From an uncultured Methanobrevibacter sp. (GTDB lineage: Archaea > Methanobacteriota > Methanobacteria > Methanobacteriales > Methanobacteriaceae), in contig NZ_CALCYR010000147.1 in assembly GCF_937906425.1 (NCBI RefSeq), forward strand, positions 1 to 5,097: a stretch of DNA of 5,097 nucleotides. Reading direction: 5' to 3'. The first letter of the stretch is position 1. Each line of letters starts with the position of its first letter. The notes beneath the pieces are model-generated. The model was not told where the DNA came from. It searched no databases and was given only the letters and a program-made list of their open reading frames with translations. Shown piece after piece: positions 1 to 5,022 of this stretch. Position numbers and translations under genes: made by a program.

Positions 1-68
1 TTTAGATTAATTTTCATTATTTTTTTTAACTTTTAATTTTTTTTAGATTAATTTTCATTATTTTTTTA
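1..68. repeat. Two-copy direct repeat, 41-bp period
   Basis: A stretch beginning TTTAGATTAATTTTCATTA at position 1 recurs at position 42, each copy followed by a run of seven or eight T and then AA. About 27 bases match, with only a one-base difference in T-run length. The array may continue to the left of the window. Nothing in 1-210 looks coding; the DNA is almost entirely A and T. Role unknown: it may be a slippage-prone intergenic repeat or the T-rich termination region of a gene further left. Confidence 0.7.
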
Positions 69-214
69 ATTTTAATTTTTTACCTAATTTTTATTATTTT
101 CTTAAATTTAAACATTTTAAAATTTTATTTGTCTTGATTTAGTTTATTCTTATTATTTTTATTCAGTTTTTTACATTTTAAATCTCTTTTTTAATTTTAA
201 ATGATTTAGTTAAG

Positions 215-245
215 TTTAAATAATATTAGGAATATAAATTTCTAT
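215..245 (+). promoter_or_regulatory. Candidate TATA promoter of the ferritin-like gene
   Basis: TTTAAATA at 215-222 fits the methanogen TATA consensus. The usual distance of about 25-27 bases would put the transcription start near 245-248, at the left edge of the palindrome at 246-266. A second candidate, ATATAAAT at 232-239, would start transcription about 15 bases later, inside the palindrome. In such AT-rich DNA, TATA matches arise easily by chance, so this is position-based inference. Confidence 0.4.
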
Positions 246-266
246 AGACTTAAGACTCTTAAGTCT
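246..266. promoter_or_regulatory. 21-nt palindrome, probable operator
   Basis: The arms AGACTTAAGA (246-255) and TCTTAAGTCT (257-266) are perfect reverse complements around a single central C at 256. The element lies between the candidate TATA box and the ribosome binding site at 273-278. A one-base centre suits binding by a dimeric protein; as RNA it could still fold as an 8-bp stem with a 5-base loop. It probably controls the ferritin-like gene, but the regulator (for example an iron- or redox-responsive repressor) cannot be named from the sequence. Confidence 0.6.
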
Positions 267-282
267 TATATTAGGTGATATA

Positions 283-762
283 ATGTCAGATAAAGAACAA
301 ACTATTCAAGTATTACAAGCAATTGTCACAGGTTTAACCTCAAATTCAATTGGTCACAGAATTCAATCTAAAATTTTTGCAGATTTAGGTTTCCAATCCT
401 TAGGAGATAAATACGCAAATCATGCTGATGAGGAAATGGGCTTTGTAGAACAATTCATGGACCGTATTCTTGATTTAGGCGGGGAACTCAAACAAGAAGC
501 ACAAGAAGAAAAACCAATCTACAAGGATATCATTGAATTCATTGAAGCTGATTATCAAGTTTCAGTTGAAGGAATCGGATTTATTAACCAAATCATTGAA
601 TCCGGAATCTTAGACTCCACAACTCTTGACTTAATGAAAGTTTATCTTAAGGACGAAGAAGAGGACATGTACTGGAGCGAACAACAACTTGATTTATGTA
701 AAATGATTGGAAAACAAAATTACTTGACCCAATTGTTAATCAATGATCAAACTGCTGAATAA
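283..762 (+). CDS. Bacterioferritin-like protein, degenerate ferroxidase site
   Basis: This 159-residue protein resembles bacterioferritin, a four-helix cytoplasmic iron-storage protein that forms 24-subunit shells and is about 158 residues long. From memory it aligns with E. coli Bfr without gaps through residue 97, then with a two-residue deletion. Matching landmarks are LGFQSL (35-40), the DEEM region (49-52), DRIL (60-63) and KQNYL (144-148). Of the six Bfr di-iron ligands, Glu51 and Glu127 (here E125) are kept, while Glu18, His54, Glu94 and His130 become L18, F54, S94 and D128. Met52, the haem ligand of Bfr, is retained. The fold is likely, but normal ferroxidase activity is doubtful; nearby acidic residues (E50, E96, E126, E127) might form another metal site. 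The start is set by AGGTGA at 273-278, four bases before the ATG. The gene appears monocistronic and sits directly behind a palindromic operator candidate. Confidence 0.8.
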   Translation: MSDKEQTIQVLQAIVTGLTSNSIGHRIQSKIFADLGFQSLGDKYANHADEEMGFVEQFMDRILDLGGELKQEAQEEKPIYKDIIEFIEADYQVSVEGIGFINQIIESGILDSTTLDLMKVYLKDEEEDMYWSEQQLDLCKMIGKQNYLTQLLINDQTAE

Positions 763-767
763 GCAAT

Positions 768-793
768 AAAAGATTTTTTTAATTAAATCTTTT
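768..793 (+). terminator. Hairpin terminator after the ferritin-like gene
   Basis: AAAAGATTT (768-776) and AAATCTTTT (785-793) form a perfect 9-bp stem with an 8-base loop, followed by T-rich sequence (796-803). It begins five bases after the stop codon. The stem is nearly all A-T and therefore weak; in archaea the T tracts alone may be enough to end transcription. Confidence 0.5.
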
Positions 794-835
794 TACTTTT
801 TTTCTTTTAATTTTAAATAGATTTTGTATTTTATT

Positions 836-1012
836 AATGATTTTTAACTATTTTTAAGCTTTTTTTAAACTATTGTATAATTTTTAATTATTATGATTTT
901 TTTAAGCTTTTTTTTTAAACTATTGTATAATTTAATCATAATGATTTTTTTAAGCTTTTTTAAACAATTGTATAGTTTTCAATCATTATGATTTTTTTAA
1001 GCTTTTTTAAAA
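836..1012. repeat. 48-bp tandem repeat with palindromic core
   Basis: Successive units start with AAGCTTTTTT at 856, 904, 952 and 999, giving periods of 48, 48 and 47. The first three are full units, the last is partial, and a degraded partial unit precedes them from about 836. Each full unit contains AAAC(T/A)ATTGTATA followed by a 13-base near-palindrome: AATTATTATGATT (886-898), AATCATAATGATT (934-946) and AATCATTATGATT (981-993). There are no unique spacers, so it is not a CRISPR array. It fills much of the gap upstream of purA. Possible roles are repeated protein-binding sites, multiple TATA-like elements or a replication-slippage product. Confidence 0.8.
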
Positions 1013-1024
1013 TTTTTTTCAAAG

Positions 1025-1060
1025 TAAAAGTTTATAAACATTGAAAAATAAAATATATAT
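1025..1060 (+). promoter_or_regulatory. Candidate purA promoter region
   Basis: Two TATA-like stretches lie here: TTTATAAA at 1031-1038, preceded by an A/G-rich stretch that could serve as a BRE, and AAATATATAT at 1051-1060. Either would give a leader of about 175-200 bases before purA. Another match, TTTATAAAAATT at 1093-1104, is closer to the gene. The sequence does not decide between them. Confidence 0.25.
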
Positions 1061-1176
1061 GGTCAATGAACTATTAATTTTAATTAATTTTTTTATAAAA
1101 ATTTAGGTTTTTTCAATGAAAAATTTTTAATAATTCTATTAAAATTTAATTTCATGATTACAATTTTATTTAAAGG

Positions 1177-1195
1177 TCTATTTGCCGATTATAGA
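1177..1195. promoter_or_regulatory. Small inverted repeat in purA upstream region
   Basis: TCTAT (1177-1181) and ATAGA (1191-1195) flank TTGCCGATT, one of the few G/C-containing stretches in the purA upstream region. It lies 65 bases before the start codon and could be a regulator site. The arms are only five bases, so chance is a real possibility. Confidence 0.2.
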
Positions 1196-1248
1196 TTTTT
1201 AATAAGTTAAACTTTTTAAAAACAAAGATTTATTAGATATTATTTAAA

Positions 1249-1253
1249 AGGAG
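1249..1253 (+). promoter_or_regulatory. purA ribosome binding site
   Basis: AGGAG lies seven bases before the ATG at 1261. This supports the chosen start, which also places the P-loop at the expected distance from the N-terminus. Confidence 0.8.
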
Positions 1254-1260
1254 AATTTTA

Positions 1261-2283
1261 ATGACTTGTAGTATATTAGTTGGAGGAGCTTGGGGAGATG
1301 AAGGTAAAGGTAAATGTATTACTTACCTTTGTGATAAGGACAAGCCGGATATTGTTGCTCGTGCAGGAGTAGGCCCTAATGCAGGACATTCTGTTGAATT
1401 CAATGGAGAAAAATACGGTTTAAGACTTGTCCCATCTGGTTTTGTTCAAACTGAAGCTAAATTGCTTATTGGTGCTGGTGTTTTGGTTGACCCTGAAGTT
1501 TTCATGCATGAATTAGACTATTTAAGCAAATATAATGTTGCAGAAAGAACTTATGTTGATCCACGTTGTTCCATTATTGGTCCTGAACATAAGGAAAGGG
1601 ATAAAAGTTCTGAACATTTGGCTAAAAAGATTGGCAGTACTGGATCCGGTTGCGGACCAGCTAATGCTGATAGGGTTTTAAGAACTGCTAAAAGAGCAGA
1701 GGACATTCCAGAACTTGCTGATTATTTAACTGATGTTTCCCTTGCAGCAAATGAAGCTTTGGAAAATGGTGAAGATGTTTTTATTGAAGGTTCTCAAGGT
1801 TTCGCTCTTTCATTATTCTATGGTACTTATCCTTTTGTAACCAGTAAGGACACTACTGCAAGTAGTTTTGCTGCTGATGTCGGTATCGGCCCTACCAAGG
1901 TTGATGAGGTCATTGATGTATTCAAGGCTTACATTACCCGTGTTGGTGAAGGTCCTTTTGCTACTGAAATGAGTCAAGAGGAAGCAGAAGCTTTAGGTAT
2001 TGAAGAATATGGTGTTGTAACCGGCAGACGTAGAAGAGTAGGTACTTTTGACTTTGAACTTGCAAAGGAATCATGCAGAATCAATGGTGCTACTCAAATA
2101 GCTTTAACCTGTGTTGACAGATTATATCCTGACTGTGCCAGAACCCAAGACTTTGACGTTTTATCTGGAGAAACCAAACAGTTTATTGAACAGGTTGAAC
2201 AGGAAACCGGTGTTCCAGTTACCATTATTTCAACTGGACCAGACTTAAAGGACACTATTGATTTAAGAAGTGAATTATTATAG
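1261..2283 (+). CDS. purA: Adenylosuccinate synthetase, archaeal short form
   Basis: This enzyme joins IMP and aspartate using GTP to make adenylosuccinate, the first committed step from IMP to AMP in the cytoplasm. The family signature GGAWGDEGKGK spans residues 8-18 and includes the catalytic Asp13; NAGHS at 40-44 carries the catalytic His43. Further motifs are the IMP loop GSTGSGCGPAN (125-135), EGSQG (176-180), GTYPFVTSKDTT (188-199), TGRRRRVGTFD (254-264) and the guanine-site region LTCVDRL (282-288). At 340 residues it is about 90 shorter than the roughly 430-residue bacterial and eukaryotic enzymes, as is usual for archaeal PurA. The position that is Arg in many homologues (GTTGRGIGP) is Ser129 here. 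All main motifs are present, so the protein should be active. It has its own ribosome binding site, a long upstream region and its own terminator, suggesting single-gene transcription. Confidence 0.97.
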   Translation: MTCSILVGGAWGDEGKGKCITYLCDKDKPDIVARAGVGPNAGHSVEFNGEKYGLRLVPSGFVQTEAKLLIGAGVLVDPEVFMHELDYLSKYNVAERTYVDPRCSIIGPEHKERDKSSEHLAKKIGSTGSGCGPANADRVLRTAKRAEDIPELADYLTDVSLAANEALENGEDVFIEGSQGFALSLFYGTYPFVTSKDTTASSFAADVGIGPTKVDEVIDVFKAYITRVGEGPFATEMSQEEAEALGIEEYGVVTGRRRRVGTFDFELAKESCRINGATQIALTCVDRLYPDCARTQDFDVLSGETKQFIEQVEQETGVPVTIISTGPDLKDTIDLRSELL

Positions 2284-2301
2284 TTTTTTAAATTCACTTT
2301 T
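2266..2301 (+). terminator. purA terminator hairpin spanning the stop codon
   Basis: AAGTGAATT (2268-2276) and AATTCACTT (2291-2299) form a perfect 9-bp stem, extendable by a G-T and an A-T pair to 2266-2301. The loop of 14 bases contains the purA stop codon at 2281-2283 and a six-T run. T-rich DNA follows for about 200 bases. The last codons of purA therefore double as the left arm. Confidence 0.5.
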
Positions 2302-2308
2302 ATTTTAC

Positions 2309-2508
2309 TTTTTTTACTTATTTTATCTTATTTTACTAATTTTATCTTATTTTTTATTATTTTTAATTATTTTTAGCTATTTTTAATTATTTTTACTTAT
2401 TTTTAATTATTTTAGTTATTTTTACTTATTTTTAGTTATTTTTAATTATTTTTATTATTTTTAATTATTTTTAGCTATTTTTAATTTATTTTAACTTATT
2501 TTACTTTT
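2309..2508. repeat. 10-bp-phased T-tract tandem array
   Basis: A degenerate unit of about 10 bases, roughly TTTTTANTTA, repeats nearly without interruption; units such as TTTTAATTAT, TTTTAGCTAT and TTTTACTTAT are in exact register from 2361 to 2410, then continue with one-base slips. T runs of four or five therefore recur about once per helical turn. Phased A/T tracts are known to bend DNA, so curvature is expected. The array fills most of the gap between the purA terminator and the next promoter, and may also act as a broad U-rich termination zone. Nothing in 2284-2630 looks coding. Confidence 0.75.
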
Positions 2509-2633
2509 TATTAGTTTTAGCTTGTTTTTTAACTTTTTTTCATTTTTTTCACTATTCTTTTTTCTTTGTTTTGCTTTTTCAATTTAATTTTCTATATTGT
2601 TTAATATTCTAATCTTTTTTTATACAAAATGTG

Positions 2634-2668
2634 TAAGTTTATAAATTTTTTCAAAACTTATATATATT
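2634..2668 (+). promoter_or_regulatory. Promoter of the zinc-ribbon gene, probably leaderless
   Basis: TTATATATA at 2659-2667 is centred about 27 bases before the ATG at 2690, which is the archaeal TATA-to-start distance; no Shine-Dalgarno sequence precedes the ATG. Transcription would then begin at or next to the start codon. Just upstream, TAAGTTT (2634-2640) and AAACTTA (2654-2660) form a 7-bp inverted repeat with a 13-base spacer whose right arm touches the TATA box, so it could be an operator. Another TATA match, TTTATAAA at 2638-2645, would leave a short leader still lacking a ribosome site. Confidence 0.5.
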
Positions 2669-2689
2669 TTTAAAATAATATATTTCATT

Positions 2690-3076
2690 ATGAAAGATAT
2701 TATTAATCCTAACGCAGAAGTTCCGGATGATCTTGTAGCTATGGCATTCTTTAGGAGTGTTAGGTGGGTTAATGGGGTTTATTGTCCTAAATGCAAATCA
2801 TATAATATTAATAATAGAGGAATACAAGGTAGAACTCGTAGATACTCTTGTAAAGACTGTGGAACTAACTTTAATGATTTTTCAGGCACAATTTTTCATA
2901 AAAGTAAAATTCCTCTCAACATAATGTTATATATCCTGTTTAACTTGGATAAAAAAACCACAACTCAGTTGTCTGAAGAATTGGATTACAGCAGACAATG
3001 CATTTCCAGAATTTCTAAATTGTTTAGGGAAAAATTATTGAGCAATCCAGAATTCTTTGACTTGGATGAGAATTAA
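2690..3076 (+). CDS. Zinc-ribbon/HTH protein, IS1595-type transposase N-terminus
   Basis: This 128-residue protein has a four-cysteine zinc ribbon, CPKC (32-35) and CKDC (54-57), followed by FSGTIFHKSKIPL (64-76) and a probable helix-turn-helix at about 90-112 (TTQLSEELDYSRQCISRISK). This order and the GTIF-x-x-SKIPL stretch are typical of the N-terminal DNA-binding part of IS1595-family transposases. Those enzymes are normally more than twice as long and continue into a DDE/DDN nuclease domain. Here the reading frame stops cleanly at residue 128, and no DDE-like coding sequence is visible in the following 900 bases. It may be a transposase remnant or, given the intact frame and plausible promoter, a domesticated DNA-binding regulator. 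The ATG has no Shine-Dalgarno sequence; the upstream frame is open back to a stop at 2642 but has no other usual start codon. The DNA targets are unknown. Confidence 0.75.
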   Translation: MKDIINPNAEVPDDLVAMAFFRSVRWVNGVYCPKCKSYNINNRGIQGRTRRYSCKDCGTNFNDFSGTIFHKSKIPLNIMLYILFNLDKKTTTQLSEELDYSRQCISRISKLFREKLLSNPEFFDLDEN

Positions 3077-3094
3077 AAAATTTTTTATTTTTTT
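3075..3094 (+). terminator. A/T palindrome and T tracts after zinc-ribbon gene
   Basis: Six A and six T (3075-3086) are followed by a second run of seven T (3088-3094). It begins within the stop codon. Such T tracts suffice as terminators in many archaea, but the stem is too weak for a confident hairpin call. Confidence 0.35.
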
Positions 3095-3237
3095 ACCTGA
3101 TTATACAGATTTTTATTTAATTAATTTAGAGCATATAATATCTTTTATCGATTGAAAAGTCTAATTTCTTTTTAAAAAAATCAGTTTTTTTAAGAGATTT
3201 CAAAGTTTTGTTTTAATAATTTAGAACATTTTTTCAG

Positions 3238-3314
3238 ATGCTGATGTTAGCATATCAGTACAAAATTTTCTATTTTTGTAACTTTTACAGTTCATTTATG
3301 TTAGCATATTGGTG
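3238..3314. repeat. Duplicated ATGTTAGCATAT motif with inverted repeats
   Basis: ATGTTAGCATAT occurs at 3244-3255 and again at 3298-3309, 54 bases apart, with a further loosely matching five bases after each. The first copy is embedded in overlapping inverted repeats: CTGAT (3241-3245) with ATCAG (3254-3258), and ATGCT (3238-3242) with AGCAT (3249-3253). A TATA-like TTATAAT follows at 3328-3334. The arrangement would suit a pair of regulator sites in front of a promoter, but no clear transcript product is seen downstream. Confidence 0.45.
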
Positions 3315-3697
3315 TGATTAACGATTGTTATAATACTGTTTAACTCTTTTAATATGGACTTTATTTTCTCATTTTATCTATTTTTGTTTCTATTTTCACT
3401 TATGCTTGATGCACGATTTTTGTTTATTTTATTATTGTCTTTAAATTTCTTTTTTTATGAAATAAATCAGTGTTATATTATTAGTTATTGTACTATTAAA
3501 GTTACAGTCCTTTATTTAATGAAAAGCATTATATATGGCATTTATACAATCTTTATATAAGTAATAAGTATTTTTAAAATATTGGCACTTCATTAATACT
3601 TTTTTGAAGTTATTGTTTTAAAAAAATTAGTTCTTATTATGATTTTTTATTGAATTGCAATTTCGTCCAAATTTGAATATTTTTCATTGATTGTAAA

Positions 3698-3786
3698 AAA
3701 TTAAATAAATAGATTCTTTGATTTAATGAAACCATAAAACTCTTTTGAAGACTTTTCATTATTTTAAAAAATCTATTTATTAATTT
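3698..3786. repeat. Long imperfect inverted repeat / hairpin
   Basis: AATAAATAGATT (3704-3715) is the exact reverse complement of AATCTATTTATT (3770-3781). With one bulged A at 3703, the stem extends by AAATT (3698-3702) and AATTT (3782-3786). Inside, TAATGAAA (3724-3731) pairs with TTTCATTA (3754-3761), leaving a 22-base loop at 3732-3753. Between these blocks there are a few mismatches and one G-T pair. It could be a structured RNA, a miniature transposable element or a terminator. No obvious target-site duplication flanks it. Confidence 0.55.
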
Positions 3787-3854
3787 ATTTTATGATCAAT
3801 TAATTTTCAGATTTTTTTATTTTAAAATCTTTTATTTGCTGGATTTAAAATGAA

Positions 3855-3931
3855 TTAATTATTTTTCCAGATTTTTGGTTTTAATTAGGATTTTTTCTTA
3901 ATTATTTTTCCAGATTTTTGGTTTTTAATTA
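3855..3931. repeat. Two-copy direct repeat, 43-bp period
   Basis: A 28-base match starting TTAATTATTTTTCCAG occurs at 3855-3882 and 3898-3925, and each copy is followed by AATTA, with one extra T in the second. The core CCAGATTTTTGG is unusual for this T-rich DNA. A partial relative, TTAATTTTCAGATTTTT, lies near 3800-3816. The repeat ends about 95 bases before the binding-protein start codon and may carry regulator sites for that gene. Confidence 0.65.
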
Positions 3932-4016
3932 ATTTACATTTGTCTAGTTGTGTTTTGATTTTAAAAATGGTTTTTAGAAAATTGTTAATATTCAATAAGA
4001 TATTTTTTAATATATT

Positions 4017-4022
4017 AGGTGA
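4017..4022 (+). promoter_or_regulatory. Ribosome binding site that decides the start
   Basis: AGGTGA lies five bases before the ATG at 4028. The in-frame GTG at 4019-4021 is part of this site, so it is not the start codon. The 11 bases ATATTAGGTGA are identical to those before the ferritin-like gene at 268-278. Confidence 0.8.
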
Positions 4023-4027
4023 GTCTA

Positions 4028-4975
4028 ATGGATAAAAAAATTATTGCAATTATTGCTATTATAATTGTAGCTATTATAGCTGTAGGTGCTTATTTTGCAA
4101 CCGGTGACGGCTCCAGTGACAATGTTGTAAGAATCGGTCACTTACCTTCCGATCACGATACCGCACTTTTTGTTGCAGAGCAAAAGAAAATGTTTGAAGA
4201 TCAAGGTCTTACTGTTGAACTTACTCAATTTAACAATGGTGGAGACTTAATGACTGCTATGGCAAGTGGAGATATTGATGTTGGTTACGCAGGAATCACT
4301 CCTGTAATGTCTTCCATTGAACAAGGAGTTCCTGTAAAAGTTGTATCCGGTGCTCAAATTGAAGGAAGCGCTATTGTTGCAGGTGCAAACTCTGGAATCA
4401 GTTCCATTGCAGACCTAAAAGGTAAAACCGTAGCAACTCCTGGTGAAGCATCCATCCAAAACATGCTCTTGACTTATGCATTAAAGGAAAATGGAGTAAG
4501 TACTGATGATGTTGAATTCACCACAATGAAAGCTGCTCAAATGACTGACGCTTTAAAAGCTGGTCAAATTGACGCTATGATTATTTGGGAACCATATTCC
4601 TCTATTGCTGTATCTAGCGGAGACGGTCAATTAGTTGCAAATACTTCTGAAATCTTACCTGGACACCCATGTTGTGTAGTTGTAGCAAGAGAAGATTATA
4701 TTAATAATCATGCTGAAGCACTTCAAAAGGTATTGGAAGCACACGCTAACGCTACTGACTTCACTAATGAAAACCCAGCGGAAGCTGCAAAAATGTTACC
4801 TGAAGACATCGTACCAGATGCAGACTTACAAGCAGGCGTACTTGCAGACACTACTTTCGTATCCGGTTTAGACAGTGATTACAAACAAAAAGTAATGGAC
4901 TTCATGAATATTGAAGTAGAATTAGGTCTTTTAAAAGAACCATTAACTGAAGACCAAATCTTTGCTGACGTATAG
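4028..4975 (+). CDS. ABC transporter substrate-binding protein, SsuA/TauA/NMT1-like
   Basis: This 315-residue protein should capture a small solute outside the membrane and pass it to an ABC importer. Residues 2-4 are DKK, followed by a hydrophobic segment at 5-24. No cysteine follows at a lipobox position, so it is probably held by an uncleaved N-terminal membrane anchor. The mature part starts near 33 (VVRIGHLPSDHD) and has the features of periplasmic binding proteins for nitrate, sulfonate, taurine or thiamine precursors: NGGDLMTAMASGDIDVGYAG (70-89), ADLKGKTVATPGEASIQ (128-144), LKAGQIDAMIIWEPY (176-190) and GHPCCVVV (212-219). The ligand cannot be named: sulfonate, nitrate or another oxyanion, or a pyrimidine are all possible. 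No ATPase or permease gene is adjacent upstream, and a strong terminator follows at once, so its transporter partners must lie outside this window. An in-frame GTG nine bases earlier is rejected because it lies in the ribosome binding site. Confidence 0.88.
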   Translation: MDKKIIAIIAIIIVAIIAVGAYFATGDGSSDNVVRIGHLPSDHDTALFVAEQKKMFEDQGLTVELTQFNNGGDLMTAMASGDIDVGYAGITPVMSSIEQGVPVKVVSGAQIEGSAIVAGANSGISSIADLKGKTVATPGEASIQNMLLTYALKENGVSTDDVEFTTMKAAQMTDALKAGQIDAMIIWEPYSSIAVSSGDGQLVANTSEILPGHPCCVVVAREDYINNHAEALQKVLEAHANATDFTNENPAEAAKMLPEDIVPDADLQAGVLADTTFVSGLDSDYKQKVMDFMNIEVELGLLKEPLTEDQIFADV

Positions 4976-4987
4976 ACAGTTCATTTT

Positions 4988-5022
4988 GAAAATAAAAGAT
5001 CTTTCTTTTATTTTCTTTTTTT
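4988..5022 (+). terminator. Strong hairpin terminator after the binding-protein gene
   Basis: GAAAATAAAAGA (4988-4999) and TCTTTTATTTTC (5004-5015) form a perfect 12-bp stem with a 4-base loop (5000-5003), followed directly by seven T (5016-5022). This is the clearest terminator in the window and starts 12 bases after the stop codon. The remaining bases to 5097 are T-rich with no gene start visible. Confidence 0.8.

Larger units (their letters stand above)
3077..4018. other. Long intergenic region without a convincing gene
   Basis: These 942 bases contain no recognisable protein or RNA gene on either strand. They hold a duplicated GTTAGCATAT motif (3244-3314), a TATA-like TTATAAT at 3328-3334, a T-rich open frame at 3354-3560 that I judge non-coding, a small inverted repeat ACTTCA/TGAAGT (3587-3592, 3605-3610), a long imperfect hairpin (3698-3786) and a direct repeat (3855-3931). 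No transposase remnant or transposon end was recognised. Confidence 0.6.

Noticed and set aside
836..1012. CRISPR-like array
   Set aside because: Whole 48-bp units repeat head to tail without unique spacers, and no cas genes are nearby.
2094..2297. Reverse-strand open frame of 67 codons
   Set aside because: It is antisense to the 3' end of purA, whose reading is certain; the predicted peptide has no recognisable features and no clear ribosome site.
3354..3560. Open frame for a 68-residue very hydrophobic peptide
   Set aside because: Its F/L/I/Y-rich composition is what T-rich DNA gives in any open frame; there is no Shine-Dalgarno site and no known motif. A TATA-like TTATAAT about 23 bases upstream leaves a leaderless gene possible but unsupported.
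3587..3610. ACTTCA/TGAAGT hairpin as a regulatory element
   Set aside because: A 6-bp stem with a 12-base loop in AT-rich DNA is close to chance expectation and has no adjacent gene.
3077..4018. Remnant DDE domain or far end of an insertion sequence after the zinc-ribbon gene
   Set aside because: No frame in this stretch resembles a transposase catalytic domain, and no matching terminal inverted repeats or target duplication were seen around the gene.
4019..4021. GTG start for the binding protein
   Set aside because: It overlaps the AGGTGA ribosome site and has no ribosome site of its own; the ATG at 4028 is well placed.
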